64,000 nt of DNA from Saccharum officinarum (lineage: Eukaryota > Streptophyta > Magnoliopsida > Poales > Poaceae). A program made the position numbers and the translations under genes. How positions within the stretch are numbered: position 1 is the first letter of the stretch; each line of letters starts with the position of its first letter. A model generated the notes under the pieces. The model searched no databases. It was not told the DNA's origin and was given only the letters and a program-made list of their open reading frames with translations. The DNA lies in NCBI GenBank assembly GCA_020631735.1, contig CM036170.1, forward strand, positions 70,819,737 through 70,883,736, in the 5' to 3' direction. Below are positions 22,601 through 36,049 of this stretch, piece by piece.

Positions 22601-22860
22601 TACCGGTTTATAATAATATTACATAAGGTTTGAAGTTTGGAAACTGTGGTTTGTAAACTTAAGTTATTGTAAGACTTCCGCTACTTTACTCTGATGGTAT
22701 TTTGAATAAACTGTTGTAATATTGCAATACTCCTGTGATTAGATCCTGTTCGGAGAAAAGCAGACCTTTTAAGTTATGAGGAACATAAGTACGGCTGTCA
22801 GAGGTCATTATGACGATGACAGGTACATGTAGGCCATCGTAATTAGGAGGTTCTGTGACA
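19670..22860 (+). mobile_element. Probable solo or truncated Ty3/Gypsy LTR (about 3.2 kb)
   Basis: The stretch has the build of a long Gypsy LTR. It starts with TGGCACGGACCT, an imperfect inverse of the end AGGTTCTGTGACA at 22860. A TATA box (TATAAATA, about 19940) is followed by a GC-rich leader (19990-20700). A long AT-rich body follows, then a tail resembling Del/Tekay-type LTR ends. No primer-binding site or polypurine tract adjoins it and no gag/pol is near. The flanking five bases (GTCGG left, AGAGC right) do not match, so a simple solo LTR with a target duplication is not shown; the left border is approximate. Confidence 0.55.
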
Positions 22861-24723
22861 AGAGCGGCCGCAACTGGGAGGTGCAAGTATGGGTGGGGAG
22901 GGCGAGATTCGTCCCGCGAGTAGGGGCGTGCAGCGAGGACGCGTGGCGCGAGCGGGGGCAGCACGGGGAAGGGCGGGATCCGTTCCACAAGTAGGGAATA
23001 AAGGCCATGTCTACGATGTGTCAAGACAGAAAGGCTATTGTTCCCGTCAACAAACCACATCCAAATCAAGCCTCTTGAACTACCTATGCATAGATATAGA
23101 CCTCATGTCAGATGAGCGCACTTCTTACAATCTCTTCACACCAAAGCTGAAAAGGTCAACAAACTTTGGTTGCAAAGGCTAAAGGTGCCAGCAAGACATA
23201 AAGGCCCGAGGCACCAACAACATCGAAGTCACCTAGAGATCAAGGACATCACTCCTTGCACAACGTTCCTCAAATTATTATGCGGCCAATTACTAGAGTT
23301 CGATTACGGCAATTTACATTCAATTGGCTAAGTTTTGTGTCAGCTCGAGGATCTAGAAAAGGTAGAAATTACATCACTAAATAGTGTATACCATACTTTA
23401 CAATTTTGCTTATGTCCTGAGATAGATGCTAACTATATTAGGCCAGGCCCAACGCGACACCATGGTGTACTGCCCAGAGTCCATATAGGCACCGATGATC
23501 TCTGTCATCCAAGATAGTAGTCCCGCAGACTCATTTAGGCTCTTGAAGAGGTGTTTATTGCGTGGCCTGACAAAAAGTTAGGGCAACACATGAAGTGTGC
23601 GTTGGGAGAATGAGGAGTACAAGATGATATCACTTTTCTCAGCCTGTGCACCTGCACACCTGACATCTCTTTGGACTGCTAGGTAAAAGTGAAGGGTATG
23701 CTTAGGTTGAGAGAATGAATGACTTGTTCTATCAATGTCTACGTGGCCTGTAACTTTAACTTGGGGCTAATATTCAGTGCTGCCTGCGTTGGGCATGTCC
23801 TTACTGCTCACACTGAAACAAACAATCTTCACCATTCTTTTACAAAGCTAAAAGCCTAAAACCAACATGATTTATTTGGTGCGGATTTGGCCCATTCAAT
23901 ACTCTAGCATGTGTTATATATTTGATTTCTCATACTTTCTTTGCTACTGTGACAAAATTGGAGTGTCCAACATACTTTTTATACCTGAGGTTTTGTTTGA
24001 CTATATTTTTATCTGTCTTAATCCATATATGTTATGATAGATTGGAGTGAAAATTTTACTTCCTAATTCATCTCAATTCTCCATACACAATTATATATTA
24101 AAGGTGGACACATGAGTATAACTAAACAAGCGTAAAAGATGTGTTGAGCCACGTGCTTATCTAGTGACGTCTTCCAACATTTGCTTCATCGGTACAAAAA
24201 ATGTGTAAAATTTCAAGCACAAATCTCGAGGTGCAGCTTCTATGCTCCCTGTCCGGCTGTCCCTGTCTTTTCTCCCTGTATATAGAGCGCTCAAACAAAT
24301 CTTTTGTCTCCGGAGGAAGCTTACTTTTCAAAATACAATGCCTCAGAACTAACTCACACGTGCATGTTCATTGCAAACCATACAATTTCTCGCAATTTCT
24401 CCCACGAATGAGGTGCCTGCGCTGCGCTCCTGCCGTCCTGCGTTGTCTGTCTGTCCAGCTGCAGATTCTCCCACGAGTCTAATCATAGGCCAGGGGTAAA
24501 AGCGCAAATATTTCTGCGCTCTCTTCCAGGTGGGCCCCTTTCTCTCCCCTTCTTCCCCTTCTCCCCTCACCCTCTCTCCCTCGACGATACACTTCTCCAC
24601 CGCCCCGGATCTACCTCGCCGCGTCGGCGCGCAGCTCACCCACCGAAGCGAGGAGGCAATCGAGGCGGACGAAGCGCCGCAGCAAATTCGACGGGGGATC
24701 GAGCACCGGAGGCGTAGTGCAAA
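22861..24723. other. Intergenic and SCYL1 upstream region
   Basis: A short GC-rich patch (22861-22990) abuts the LTR. 23000-24100 is unassigned; the GATTGGAGTG.../CAATCCATAT-like words at about 23995-24105 suggest a decayed MITE. 24480-24723 is pyrimidine-rich and typical of a grass 5' UTR (CTCTCTCCCTCGACG), leading into the SCYL1 start codon. No clear TATA box is seen for SCYL1. Confidence 0.45.
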
Positions 24724-27700
24724 ATGTTCAAGTTCCTCAAGGAGGTGGTCGCGGGATCCGGATCGGGCCTCAAGGACTTCCCCTACACCATCGGTGAGCC
24801 CTACGCATCCGCCTGGGGCTCATGGACACACCACCGCGGTACCTCCAAGGTACGCTTCCGCATCATTCCACCCCTTCCCACCCGATCGATCAGCCCCCCT
24901 TAGATGTGTCGTTGTTTTGGTTCGTCGACTGGTACAGTTCGGTAGAACTGGTTCCGCTGGTCGAATTCGGGGAGGAACGAACTGTGTACGCTATGCTTCG
25001 CGTGTACTTTGCTGTGTGGTTCATGTGCTATGTGGCTGCATACGCTCTTGATTTTGTGGGTGTGCGCTCTGTAGCATTTTGAGCTTAGGGGTAGGTGTGT
25101 TGGACTATTGCTAGCTTTAGTAGCCTTTCAGAAGCATAATTGCTGGATTCGTTGTAGAGTTGATTCGAGGCTAGTCTGGTTAAGCCAACGAAGGGTATTT
25201 GGTTGTACTTTAGATTTCGTGTGATGTAGTTGTGTGCGGTTATCTAAACTTCGATCTGCTTGTTTGACTATGGAGCTCATTTACAGTGCCATGCCATCCA
25301 ACTTGGTGAGGGTCAGAGGATATTGAGGATGTTACTGCTACTAGCTCTTATGTTGCATTCACCAATCATACTATCCAACTTTGTGTGACATAGTTATGTG
25401 CAGTTATTTAAACTTCGTCTGCTTGTTTGACTCTGCACACATCTTATCTCACTATTACATCACATGAGCTGTAGGCTGAGAAGACGATAAAGCAAATAAA
25501 CGCAAAACCTTGGATGACTTGCAAAGCTAGCAATTCTTAATATATTGTCAAATACACAGAAGTTTAGAGAACATGGGTCATATTACCACTCAGGTTTTTG
25601 TCACTGTGATATTGTGCACTGTTAATGGAGTTTTGTTATTCATCCTAGGTTTACCATCAATACTGAATTTTCATATGCAATTTTGATTTCTTAAGCAGTC
25701 TATCTTTTTTTTCCCCACCAAATGATTATTTTTTCTGAATTTTTGTTAGATTTGTATGCCATTGCCAACATTGTTTGTTGCCTTGTCTTCTCCAGGATGA
25801 TGGGTCGCCTGTGTCAATTTTTTCTCTGTCAGGGAGCAACCCTCAGGACAGACACATGGTTGCTGGTCGCAATGGTGTTAAGAGATTACGAACAGTAAGC
25901 TAACAACTTCAGTCATTGGGTTCTGATTACCGATATTCAATAGTGCTGTACCTTTTAGACTTGAGGAGCAGTCTGTGGTGGCAAAATGTCAAGTCTTCCA
26001 AAAAGAATGATGGCAACAGAGCTTTCTTTCAGAAAATCTAGACAATATCGTAAAAATATATAGGCCAAATGAGAAGGCAAAATGCCAAAAAAGAAGATGG
26101 AAATGTTTTTTTTTGGCGATATTTCAGCATTCAACATTATATACCTCTATGTGCTCTTCCATCCACAACACTACTGAATTGTTTCTGTTATATCTTACTT
26201 TCACCAGAAGTAGCATTTCTACAATACACATGTTTCTTTTTTTGGGGGGTTGACTTGACCTTTTGTTTCCTCAATATATGCTAAGTCAGTGCAGTGCTGC
26301 TTTGGTTACTGCAGGTGCGGCATCCAAATATCTTATCCTTTTTACACAGTACTGAAGCAGAAGTTGCGGATGGACCTGCCATGAAACACACAATTTATAT
26401 TGTTACAGAGCCTGTTATGCCACTTTCTGAAAAGCTCAAGGAACTGAATCTTGGTGGTACACAGAGGTACCATGAGCTTCTTGTAGTTTTGTGTTTATCA
26501 AAATGTTCTTTTCAGAAAGAAAAATTCTGCAGTTTCTAGCATTTTTTTCAGTAGGTTTTAATTCAGTTCTGTTAATGTTTCCTATTTTTTTGGAACATTC
26601 AACTACTTTGTCATTATGGTTTTAATGGTGCAGAGATGAATACTTTGCATGGGGGCTTCACCAGATATCCAAAGCTGTGAGCTTTCTCAATAATGACTGC
26701 AAACTTGTAAGTTCCTGCATCAAGTTGAAGTTTGGAACGTAATATGCAATCCGGCTCGTTTTAATCTCTCCTTAGATGCAAGATAAAACATTCCATTTTG
26801 TTGCTTCGTGACATTTCCATGTAGATTTGCATTGATTTGTTCTGATAATCCCTTCTTGCTTGTAACAATTGTTTTATTTAGTTATAGATGATGAAGCGAT
26901 CTTATGAAGCATGTGGTTGTGAATTTGTGTATGCTGCTTACAGCACAGTTGTTCTTAAAATAGGTTAGGTTTTTTGTTGTATCGTTCTTCAGTCTCAACC
27001 TAGAACATTTCCATGTGTTGATTATTGATGTGGTCATGTGGGTGCCTTGTACAGATGTTATTGGATCATATAGTCATTTAAATCAAAACAGTGGGAGTCT
27101 TAACTCATAATTAGAAATTACAATGCTGTAAATGATTTGATCGTTAAATGACCTGTTTCATCACTTGATCAATATAGGTTCATGGGAATGTATGCTTGGC
27201 CAGTGTTGTTGTTACACAAACCCTGGATTGGAAGCTTCATGCTTTTGATGTTCTGTCGGAATTTGATGCTAACAATGAAGCCTCTGGTAGCCCCATGTTG
27301 GTAAGGACTTGATCCACACCTTTATTTATATTAGTTAGACAATGTTGCCTGTACAATTCCCTCTCCAATGTTATTTGGGTAATACTCAAAGTCAAACAGT
27401 GCTCCTACAAAATATATTTGAAACTTGTTTTATTTCGACACTTGTTGTGTTAAGGTCAACTTTAACCAAAAAAGTTAGAAGGGTTTAATTCATATTAGTA
27501 CCATGGAAATCGAGGAAAAGAGATGGACTATATATAATTACATTCCTTGATAAATAAATTAATAAAATGTTTACTTTATCTGAATTTGTTCCCATGCATG
27601 TGTTTTTCTTTTTGCAGCAATTTGAATGGTTAGTTGGAACACAGTACAAGCCAATGGAGCTGTCAAAGTCAGATTGGGCTTCAATTAGAAAATCACCTCC

Positions 27701-30700
27701 ATGGGCCATTGATTCTTGGGGACTGGGTGAGCATAAATAACTCTTAATGGTTCCTCCCCATGCATGGCATGCTTGTTATGGCTGTGCTTATAATTTTTTT
27801 GGTTACTATATATGGGAGAAGTTATGTTCTAGTGGTTAAATAATAGTACTGAGCTTTTGCATTCTACATAAATGTCATGAGGGGCTAAACAAAAATGTCA
27901 AAATCAAAATATAAATTGATAAACTGATGCCATTTGAACTTGTCTGTTGTTTGCTTTCGGTGGTCTTCATCATTGGTTGTTCATTCCTGAAAGCTGAAAC
28001 AATGAGAACATGACACTCATTGCAGGGTGTTTAATTTATGAACTCTTTTCTGGTGCAAAGCTGGCTAGAACAGAGGACCTTCGAAATACTACTTCAATCC
28101 CAAAGGTTAGCTCACATGATTTCACCTCGTCACTTATTTCGCACCGTGCAATTACCTTTATTGGTTTTGGAGTTTCCCACTGTTCTAACTGCAGAAGTTT
28201 GTATGCATTTGTGTCTTTTTGGTTATTGACTATTTTCTTCCCTGTAGTCTCTACTTCCAGATTACCAGAGGCTCTTGAATTCCACACCTTCTCGTAGACT
28301 AAATCCTTCAAAACTTATTGACAACAGCGGTAAGCCCAACATATTTTCCGTGTCATTCAGCCAACTTTTGGGGTGACAATTTATCTAGTTATAATACATT
28401 CTTCAGTGCTTAGTCTTACCACAATTATTGTCCTCCATGTGGGAATTGCATTTGTCCAAAAAGCTGAAATGGTGTCTTTGGCTCTCTGTTTTCAGAGTTT
28501 TTCCAGAATAAGTTAGTAGAGACCATCCAGTTCATGGAAATTCTTAATTTGAAAGACACCTTTGAGAAAGACAGTTTTTTCCGGAAACTCCCCAATATAG
28601 CTGAACAGCTTCCCCGTGAGATAGTCCTGAAAAAGGTACTTCCAAAGTCTCAAGTAGAACCCTCTATTCTCCATTCATGATTATTCTCTACCTTTGTTTA
28701 TTTGTTTCAAACCAGCCAGGTGACCTTATGTGTATACTTATTGTTTGGGTTACTTTGTGCACAGCTGCTCCCTGTATTGGCTTCTTCTCTTGAGTTTGGT
28801 TCAGCTGCCGCTCCAGCCTTAACTGTTTTGTTAAAGATGGGTTCCTGGCTTCCTGCTGACCAATTTAGTATCAAGGTGACCTTTTCTTACTTATTATGAT
28901 TAACACTGCTTATGAATTATCAAGTAGTCTGATTAGTAGAGAATGCTGGCTCTTTTCAGGTCTTGCCAACTATTGTCAAGCTTTTTGCCTCCAATGACCG
29001 AGCTATCCGAGCATGTCTTTTGCATCACATAGATCAGTTTGGGGAATCAATGTCAGCTCAAACTGTTGATGAACAAGTATGTGATATACTTTATGGACAA
29101 TCGGACATCTGTTTTTGTTCCATAAAATTGTCTGCATAAATTTATATATCTAATGATCTAATGTTCCTTTTTAGGTTTTTCCTCATGTAGCCACTGGCTT
29201 CTCCGATACTGATGGTACTATTCGTGAATTGACATTGAAGTCAATGCTCGTATTAGCACCAAAAGTGAGTTGCTTCTATCCTCCTGTTGGGTATGGGTCT
29301 ATCAGTGAGATGTAGTATAAACTGACTGGACCTTAGTTATGAAAAAAGTATAACTGTTTTGTCAAATTTTCTAAATTCGTTATTTTCTTGGTTGTGATTT
29401 GTATTCCAAAGAAACAAATTGTATATGTATTAATTTGGTAACCAATATTGTCTCTTTCTGTAAATGTGTTTTTTCTGAGGTTACTATTATGCAAGGTTAG
29501 GGCTGAATTCATATAATCGTTTTGGTTGTATGAACTCATATCCTTGCCTTTAGACGCAGGAGCATGCACATAACACACCACAATTTACCATGACATGCTT
29601 TAATGGAATACTTCTGGGATTTTAGATCCTTATGCACTGATTTTTATTTTCTGCCAAAAACTATACTTCCTGATGACTGATTGTCTGGTCTGTTACTGCA
29701 GTTATCTCAGCGTACAATCTCAGGATCTCTCTTGAAATATCTCTCTAAGCTACAGGTGAAGTTCACTTTTGGATTTGAAAAGGTTTATACTGCAGTTATG
29801 GTTGATACTGCTTTCTGTGACAGGTGGACGAAGAACCTGGAATCAGGACGAACACTACAATTCTTCTTGGCAACATTGCAAGCTACATGAATGATGGGGT
29901 CTGTCTCAAAGATACAACTATTGTGTTATTTGTATTCCTTGTTGATTATCCTTTTCCATGTTATGTACTCACTCCATCCCAAATTATAAGGCATTCCAAG
30001 AATCTTGGAGAGTCAAAGGATCTCAAGTTTGACTAAATTTATATGATAAGATAATAATATTTATGACACCAATTAAGTATCATTAGATTCTTCATTAATT
30101 ATATTTTCATAGTATACCTATTTGATGTTATAGATTTTTGTAATTTTCTCTATAATTTTGGTCAAACTTAAGATGCTTTGACTCTCCAAGATTCTTGGAA
30201 TGCCTTATAATTTGGAATGGAGGAAGTACTAATTAGACATGCTGAACATGTTGTGTTAGGGAATTTCATGGAAATTAGCTTTTAGAGATATTAGCAAACA
30301 TGCCAGTACGTTGCATCGGAACGTACAACGCCATCTGTTCCAATACATCTTGGAATTGGACTATGTATCATTGCTAGACGCGTGCTGTTCTAACTCATAT
30401 GAGCACCGGTTGTGAGTTTGGGTCACGGACAGGACAATAAACCAATCAGGATTCTAATTCATCATCTACTACCATTCTTAGTAAAACTGGCTATAACTAT
30501 TATGCTCGGGGAATTGGAGGGACGGACTGGGGGAGAGTGAAGGACGAAAATTTGGGGGAAGAAATTTCTCCTTTTAATATTAGGTATATAGCTATAGATG
30601 TCAAGTGTGTATAGGGGAAAGTTTTGGAGTTTCTTATACTCTGATATCCATTTGTTTGAAATTTGCTTTAAACACACAAAAAAGGTACAAATATGAACAC

Positions 30701-33700
30701 ATCCATTTGTGTATAGGCTTCTGCTTCCATGTTCAAGGGTTTATGTTTCTGTTGAAGAGACACTTTTTTCACAGCTGACCTGACTGGTACACCTGGTTAA
30801 GGGTATTCAGCACTATATATGGCTGCAGAAACATGATTACAAAACAGAAAAAATATTATGAAAACTGCCTATCTAGTATTAGCCTGTATATATGAAAAAT
30901 AGAACTGTATCAATATTAGTCTGGAGATGGATTTTATTTGCTAATTCTAGCATAGTGTTTGCCTCTTTGCTGACAAGGCTTTGTTATCTGACAGACCAGG
31001 AAGAGAGTACTGATCAATGCATTCACAGTTCGTGCATTACGTGATACCTTCCCTCCGGCCAGAGCAGCTGGTACATACCTTTGCAAACGTGCTATTTTAG
31101 TACTGTTAGATCTACAAGTATTTTTCAGCGAGCAAGTGAATGCTTTGTACCATACATGACATTTATTTACTCTTTGCTTCATGGCAGGAATCATGGCACT
31201 GAGTGTCACTAGTTCATACTATGAAGTGACAGAGATTGCAACTCGCATCCTGCCTAACATTGTTGTCCTCACATTTGACCCAGATAGGTAAGCACAGTCT
31301 CTACTTTCTCCTTGTTAGCTGGTAATAACAGGCTTCATCCCTGTAAAACTTCTGGGGATCCGAAATAGATGATTGTGTGTAAGGTTTTTATGGCGCTAGA
31401 CCAGGCATACCATCTTGGGCACAGGGAAGGATGTGTTTTGGTGAAGATTGCACAAGTGTAATCAGCGTATTTTTCACACATATGTTGTAGACAGAACAAG
31501 GAAGGGAAATTAAGGATAGGAGGCACTAGTCTATCTTGGGTCTTGGCTCATCACCAAAATCAAGCTGAACAGGACTCTGATCACCAATCCCTCATACCCT
31601 GTGCTACTGAATACCTACTACTAACCTACTACTACCAGGTGATTGTGCAATGCCAACCCCTTCACCTGGCTGCTGCTGGCCAATGCATCCATTCCAATCT
31701 TTTGGCCTTGGATTCCACTTTCCGCACCATGTCATAAAATCCTCATCAACCAGCTGTGGTGTGATGTCCTGTAAGCTGACATTAACGACCTTACCATACC
31801 TGCTGAGCGAGCACACAGCCGGTCAGCAAGTGATGGATTGTCTCGTCTTCCTGAGCACACAGCCTGTCGGCCGTCCAGCACTGATTATGGACGACAAGCC
31901 ATATAAAGAACTTCGACCTTGGAGAAGGTCAAGTTTTCCAAATGCGCCGACAAGGCTCAGAGGTCACATGTCCAGTAAAGAAAGCCTTTTAGGTTTGGTT
32001 TGATATATGCATGTTAATAGCTAATAAATAATAGTACTTGTTACATTCAAGTAGATTTAGATTGTTGCCTTGTTGGTGTCAAGCAAACTTGAATGCATGG
32101 CACCATTCATTCCATGTCTGTATATGGTACTATGCATTTGTCCATCATAGTCTACCTTTTTTCCCCTTTTTGTGGAGTGAGTTTTGGTTATAACCTATTG
32201 TCATAACTGTGGGCCCACGATTCAGTAGCATGTGGTACAAAGATCAAATTGGAGAAATTGTTTGAGCACTAGATGCACAGTTGCTAAAAGAAAAGTGATT
32301 GATGTCATTCCACTTTGAATGCAACAATATCTTGCTAACATACTTTTCTTCACCATATTTTAGTGTTTTGGTTTTTATAGCAAATTTCTTTGATGTTTCT
32401 ATAGTGATGTCCGAACCAAGGCTTTTCAGGCTACCGATCAGTTCTTGCAAATAGCAAAGCAACACCATGAAAAGGTATGCATATCTAGTTTCCTACTTAT
32501 GACCTATCCACTTTGCTGGATCACTTGAACCAACCAATATTTTGCTTTTAATGGTGTGCCACATGTATTTTCTTTTTATGTTCTGAAGCACCGATTGTCT
32601 TAAGACTTGAGTAAGGCAGAAGGTAAAAATCACAGAATAATATTCCTCTGGACAATACCAAAATGAAAACACATACTCTAAAAGCATCACTACAGTTGGT
32701 GACTTGGTTCTGGATCCTACCAAAAAATCTGGCAAGCATTCGTCAATGCTAGTTATTTGAACTTTGTTCACTTAGATTCAAGGGTTTTGGTACTTTTCAT
32801 GGTTTAGATCATAGGTTAAAATGTTTTTAGAGCCTCTCCTTTTGGGACAAGGTCATCTGCTGTATTTTTACTAATGTAAATTAGTAAATATTCTACTTTA
32901 CATTTCTGTACTGTCGATTTTGCTCTTCCTCTGTTGTTTAATGGTTTAACTTTGTGTCCTATAGCTTACTACGGGAGACAACAGGGTGGCTGAAAGTACT
33001 GGTGTTAAGTTAAAGCCTGGAAATGCAGGTTTACTTGGGTAAGCTATCTTACATCTTGGCTGCCAAAAGGAAATAAATATTGTTTATAATCGGGGCCTGT
33101 TTTAGTTCACTGCCACAGTTTGAGTCAATTTTGGTTCACTGCCACACTTTTGGCATGCCACAGCCCCACTCGTCATAAACATGTTCTTGTCACACCTTGC
33201 GTAAGGTGTGGTGAGCAAATTGTTTGCCACACCTTAGGTAAAGTTTGTCACCCCTTGGGCAAAGTCTTGTGTGGTAGGGAACCAAACAGATCAAATCATT
33301 TACGCTTAATATTTCTCATTGAAAGCTTTGCCCAATGCATCATGGACTTCTGAGTATCAATAATAAATTTACCTGCATTTGTGAAAGAGTTGGGAAAATA
33401 TGCTGGTTTTAAGCAGTAACCACTAACCACATACCGAATGATATGTTATTTTAGTCTGATGTATTCTATTGGGTTGTTTATTCAAACTTGTCTGGATACA
33501 GGTGGGCCATGAGTTCTGTTACACAAAAGGGTAAACCTTCTGACCACGCCCCAATATCTACTGCAAATGCCAGTAATTCTCAAGCATCAACAACTTCGAC
33601 TGCCGCTCCAGGTATTGGTAATTTAATTATCACAATTGCTTTCATCCCTAACATCACTACTGTTCTCACATGCATAAAGGGATGAGGTTTAGATTTCTAA

Positions 33701-34988
33701 AAAAGAGGATTAATACAGTACTCCCGTCAATTCTTTTTTAGTTGTTATGAATACTTGTAGGTTTCTGGATGCATCTGACAACTAGCTTTTACAAGTTTGT
33801 ATTAACATTTACTAAATAAACCTCTATGAAACAATTTCAATAGAAAAATCTGTTAATATGATTTTTCATATAAATCAAACTTTAGAGGTTTCACATATCA
33901 ATGGTCAAAATTCAGAAAGTTGGATGGAACTGATCCTAGCCTTTGCCCTTTGGTGGGTGACAAACAAGAAAGAACAGAAAAACCATGACAAACAAGAATT
34001 GATAATGCCATGTGTTGTTATTAGTACCTTCATGCTCCTTCGCAACATCTATCCTAGTATTTTTTTTGTGTGTGTGTGGACTATTTGAGTGTGAGCACCT
34101 GTAGTACTGTTCACTTTAAAAGATCTACAATTGAGTATCAATTCGATTGGCAGACACTCAGGCTTCCACACTAGCGTATGCGCCATCCACATCCAGCTCT
34201 CTTGATCAAGCTGCACCAGCATCAGCAAGGTCTTCAGTAGATGGGTGGGGTGAGCTTGAGGATGGTAATATCCATGAGGAGAATAGTAGTGATAAAGATG
34301 GATGGGATGATGTAGACCCGTTTGAGGACAAGCCATCCCCATCTCTTCTATCCAACATACAGGCTGCTCAGAAACGTCCAGTGGTGCAACCAAAGCAAGC
34401 CGGTAAGTTGCTTTTGTCAAGTGTATTGTTTTGTTTCATGCAGTTGCATGGTCATATTTCATTACAATTGTACTATTGCAAACATAATCAAATTCTAAAT
34501 TACCCACGTGTGAACTTCACATAGGGTGACATTTCCATCTTTTACATCCTTGTGATTGTACCGAACTAATGAGATAACCATTTACTTTTGCCGGTTTTCT
34601 TCTCTTGATTTTCTCAAATGCAGTTGCAAACTCATCTAAATCCAACCCACTAAAGGCGCCAAAATCAGAAGATGATCCTCTATGGGGTCCTATAGCTGCT
34701 GCACCACCCAAAAGTGCAGTAAAATCTGCAGACATCAAGCCATCAACATCACATAATGATGAGGATGACCTTTGGGGTTCAATAGCGGCACCTCCTCCAA
34801 AATCATCTGGTAAGCCTTTGAAGCCAGCTGCAGCGAATAGTGATGACCTATGGGGTGCCATTGCAGCACCTCCACCAGCAACCAAAGCCAGACCCTTAGC
34901 CTCATCAGGTAGGGGCCGAGGAACAAAGCCGGCGCAACCAAAACTTGGTGCTCAAAGAATAGGAAGAACATCCTCAACTGGAATGTGA
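24724..34988 (+). CDS. SCYL1: SCY1-like pseudokinase with HEAT repeats (SCYL1/CTEXP type), 824 aa, 21 exons
   Basis: The exons are 24724-24849, 25796-25894, 26315-26466, 26634-26706, 27178-27300, 27618-27726, 28026-28105, 28248-28329, 28496-28635, 28765-28875, 28960-29076, 29175-29264, 29702-29755, 29824-29898, 30995-31070, 31188-31287, 32405-32474, 32965-33038, 33502-33611, 34154-34402 and 34624-34988. All junctions are GT-AG and the total is 2475 bp with no stop. Residues 1 to about 290 form a kinase fold without catalysis: VSIF in place of VAIK, HGNV in place of HRD, and no DFG. HEAT-type helices follow (about 330-560). The tail is low-complexity with WDDVDPF and three DDLWGxIAAPPP repeats. 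Yeast Cex1 and Arabidopsis CTEXP act in cytosolic tRNA export; animal SCYL1 acts in Golgi-ER (COPI) traffic. The role here is by homology. Confidence 0.92.
29968..30226. mobile_element. Stowaway MITE, 259 bp, in SCYL1 intron 14
   Basis: It begins CTCACTCCATCCCAAATTAT, ends ATAATTTGGAATGGAGGAAG and is flanked by TA (29966-29967 and 30227-30228). Near full-length similarity to the MITE at 14248-14509 places both in one family. The remainder of the intron (30230-30990) is unassigned filler. Confidence 0.9.
31288..32404. other. SCYL1 intron 16, long and repeat-like
   Basis: This 1.1 kb intron holds a moderately GC-rich block (31500-32000) with open frames on both strands but no recognised domain, probably an old insertion. 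The splice sites on both sides are intact. Confidence 0.4.
33092..33294. mobile_element. Tourist/hAT-like MITE in SCYL1 intron 18
   Basis: The left end GGGGCCTGTTTTAGTTCACTG and the inverse of the right end (GATCTGTTTGGTTCCCTACC) form a degenerate inverted repeat. Inside are repeated CACACCTT(G/A)GGTAAAG and GTTCACTGCCACA words. The exact borders and duplication are unclear. Confidence 0.65.
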
Positions 34989-35279
34989 CGGCTTACGATA
35001 TCAAGTGTTGTGTACAAGAATGCAAAGTTTTCCTTTTTGCCCCCCTTGCTTTGAGTCTGTCTAGGAGGTCATTCTTTGTAAACTAGCAAAAGGATTTATA
35101 TATATGGACACGATTTTGACCAATGTATTAGTATTATTTTACCATTGTGTATTAAAATAGATCCAGAAGACTTTTTGTACATCACAGCTACAGTCATCGT
35201 CCATATTATTAATATATTGCCCTGCCATATTTTAGTTTGATTACTTGGGCATGTCCTTTTTGCTAGGACGAAACTTGTA

Positions 35280-35498
35280 CTCCCTCCGCCCCTTATTATC
35301 TGTCACTATTGGTGTGCGTGCCACAAGTTTGACTCGATTTATAGAAAATACGTGTAATATTTATCTCTAAATAAATTTATTAAAAAACTAGATTTAAAGA
35401 TCTTTTCAACGATACTAATTATGTACCATAAATATTAATATTTAGTCAAAGTTGTTTCTTGTAAAGCGTAAACGACAGATATTTAGGGATAGAATGAG
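35280..35498. mobile_element. Stowaway-type MITE, 219 bp
   Basis: CTCCCTCCGCCCCTTATTAT at the left matches the inverse of ...AGGGATAGAATGAG at the right, and TA flanks both ends. It lies 290 bp after the SCYL1 stop, in the spacer between the convergent SCYL1 and PPR genes. The rest of that spacer (34989-36049) shows no gene. Confidence 0.85.
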
Positions 35499-36049
35499 TA
35501 CTTGTCAAGATGAAACAAAAATCCCACATGACTTTGAACTCAAATTCTGTAGGAAGAAATTCTGGATTAGAAACCATTCTGGACATTTTGAAGTCCCACT
35601 CTCAGCTTATCTACTCTATCAGCAGCCGTTGCCGTGATTCAGGTTAATATGATTCTGCATTCCGTGTTACAGTACATATGCAATAAAAATATCCACACCA
35701 ACTACGCACTATTCAGAACGGAGTGAGTTTGGCTGGGCACTGGTTGGATGGCCCTTCGACCGAAAGTGCATTACAATTCAACATTTGTGCAGCTTTACGT
35801 CTTCGTCGCCCGTCGGTTTGTTTGGACGAGCAATGGTAGATTGGTTCCCTCGTCACGGTGCAGCACTACCCTGATCTAGTGTTTCGCTCATCTTCCTCAA
35901 GTTCAAACCTGCATGGCTGCATCGGGCGCTAGCGGTGGAGGACGTTGTAGTTTGTACTTTGTAGCACGTCTGGATCGGTACACATCCCATTTAGTGCCTT
36001 GTTCAAAGGCGACAAATGGTCTCACACCCAGCGGCCAACACCAGGCCCA

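Noticed and set aside
19670..22860. Solo LTR with a matching target duplication
   Set aside because: Flanking five bases differ (GTCGG and AGAGC), so the call was kept as probable solo or truncated LTR.
22686..23069. 127-codon minus frame crossing the LTR end
   Set aside because: It spans the LTR boundary and a GC-rich patch and has no recognisable domain.
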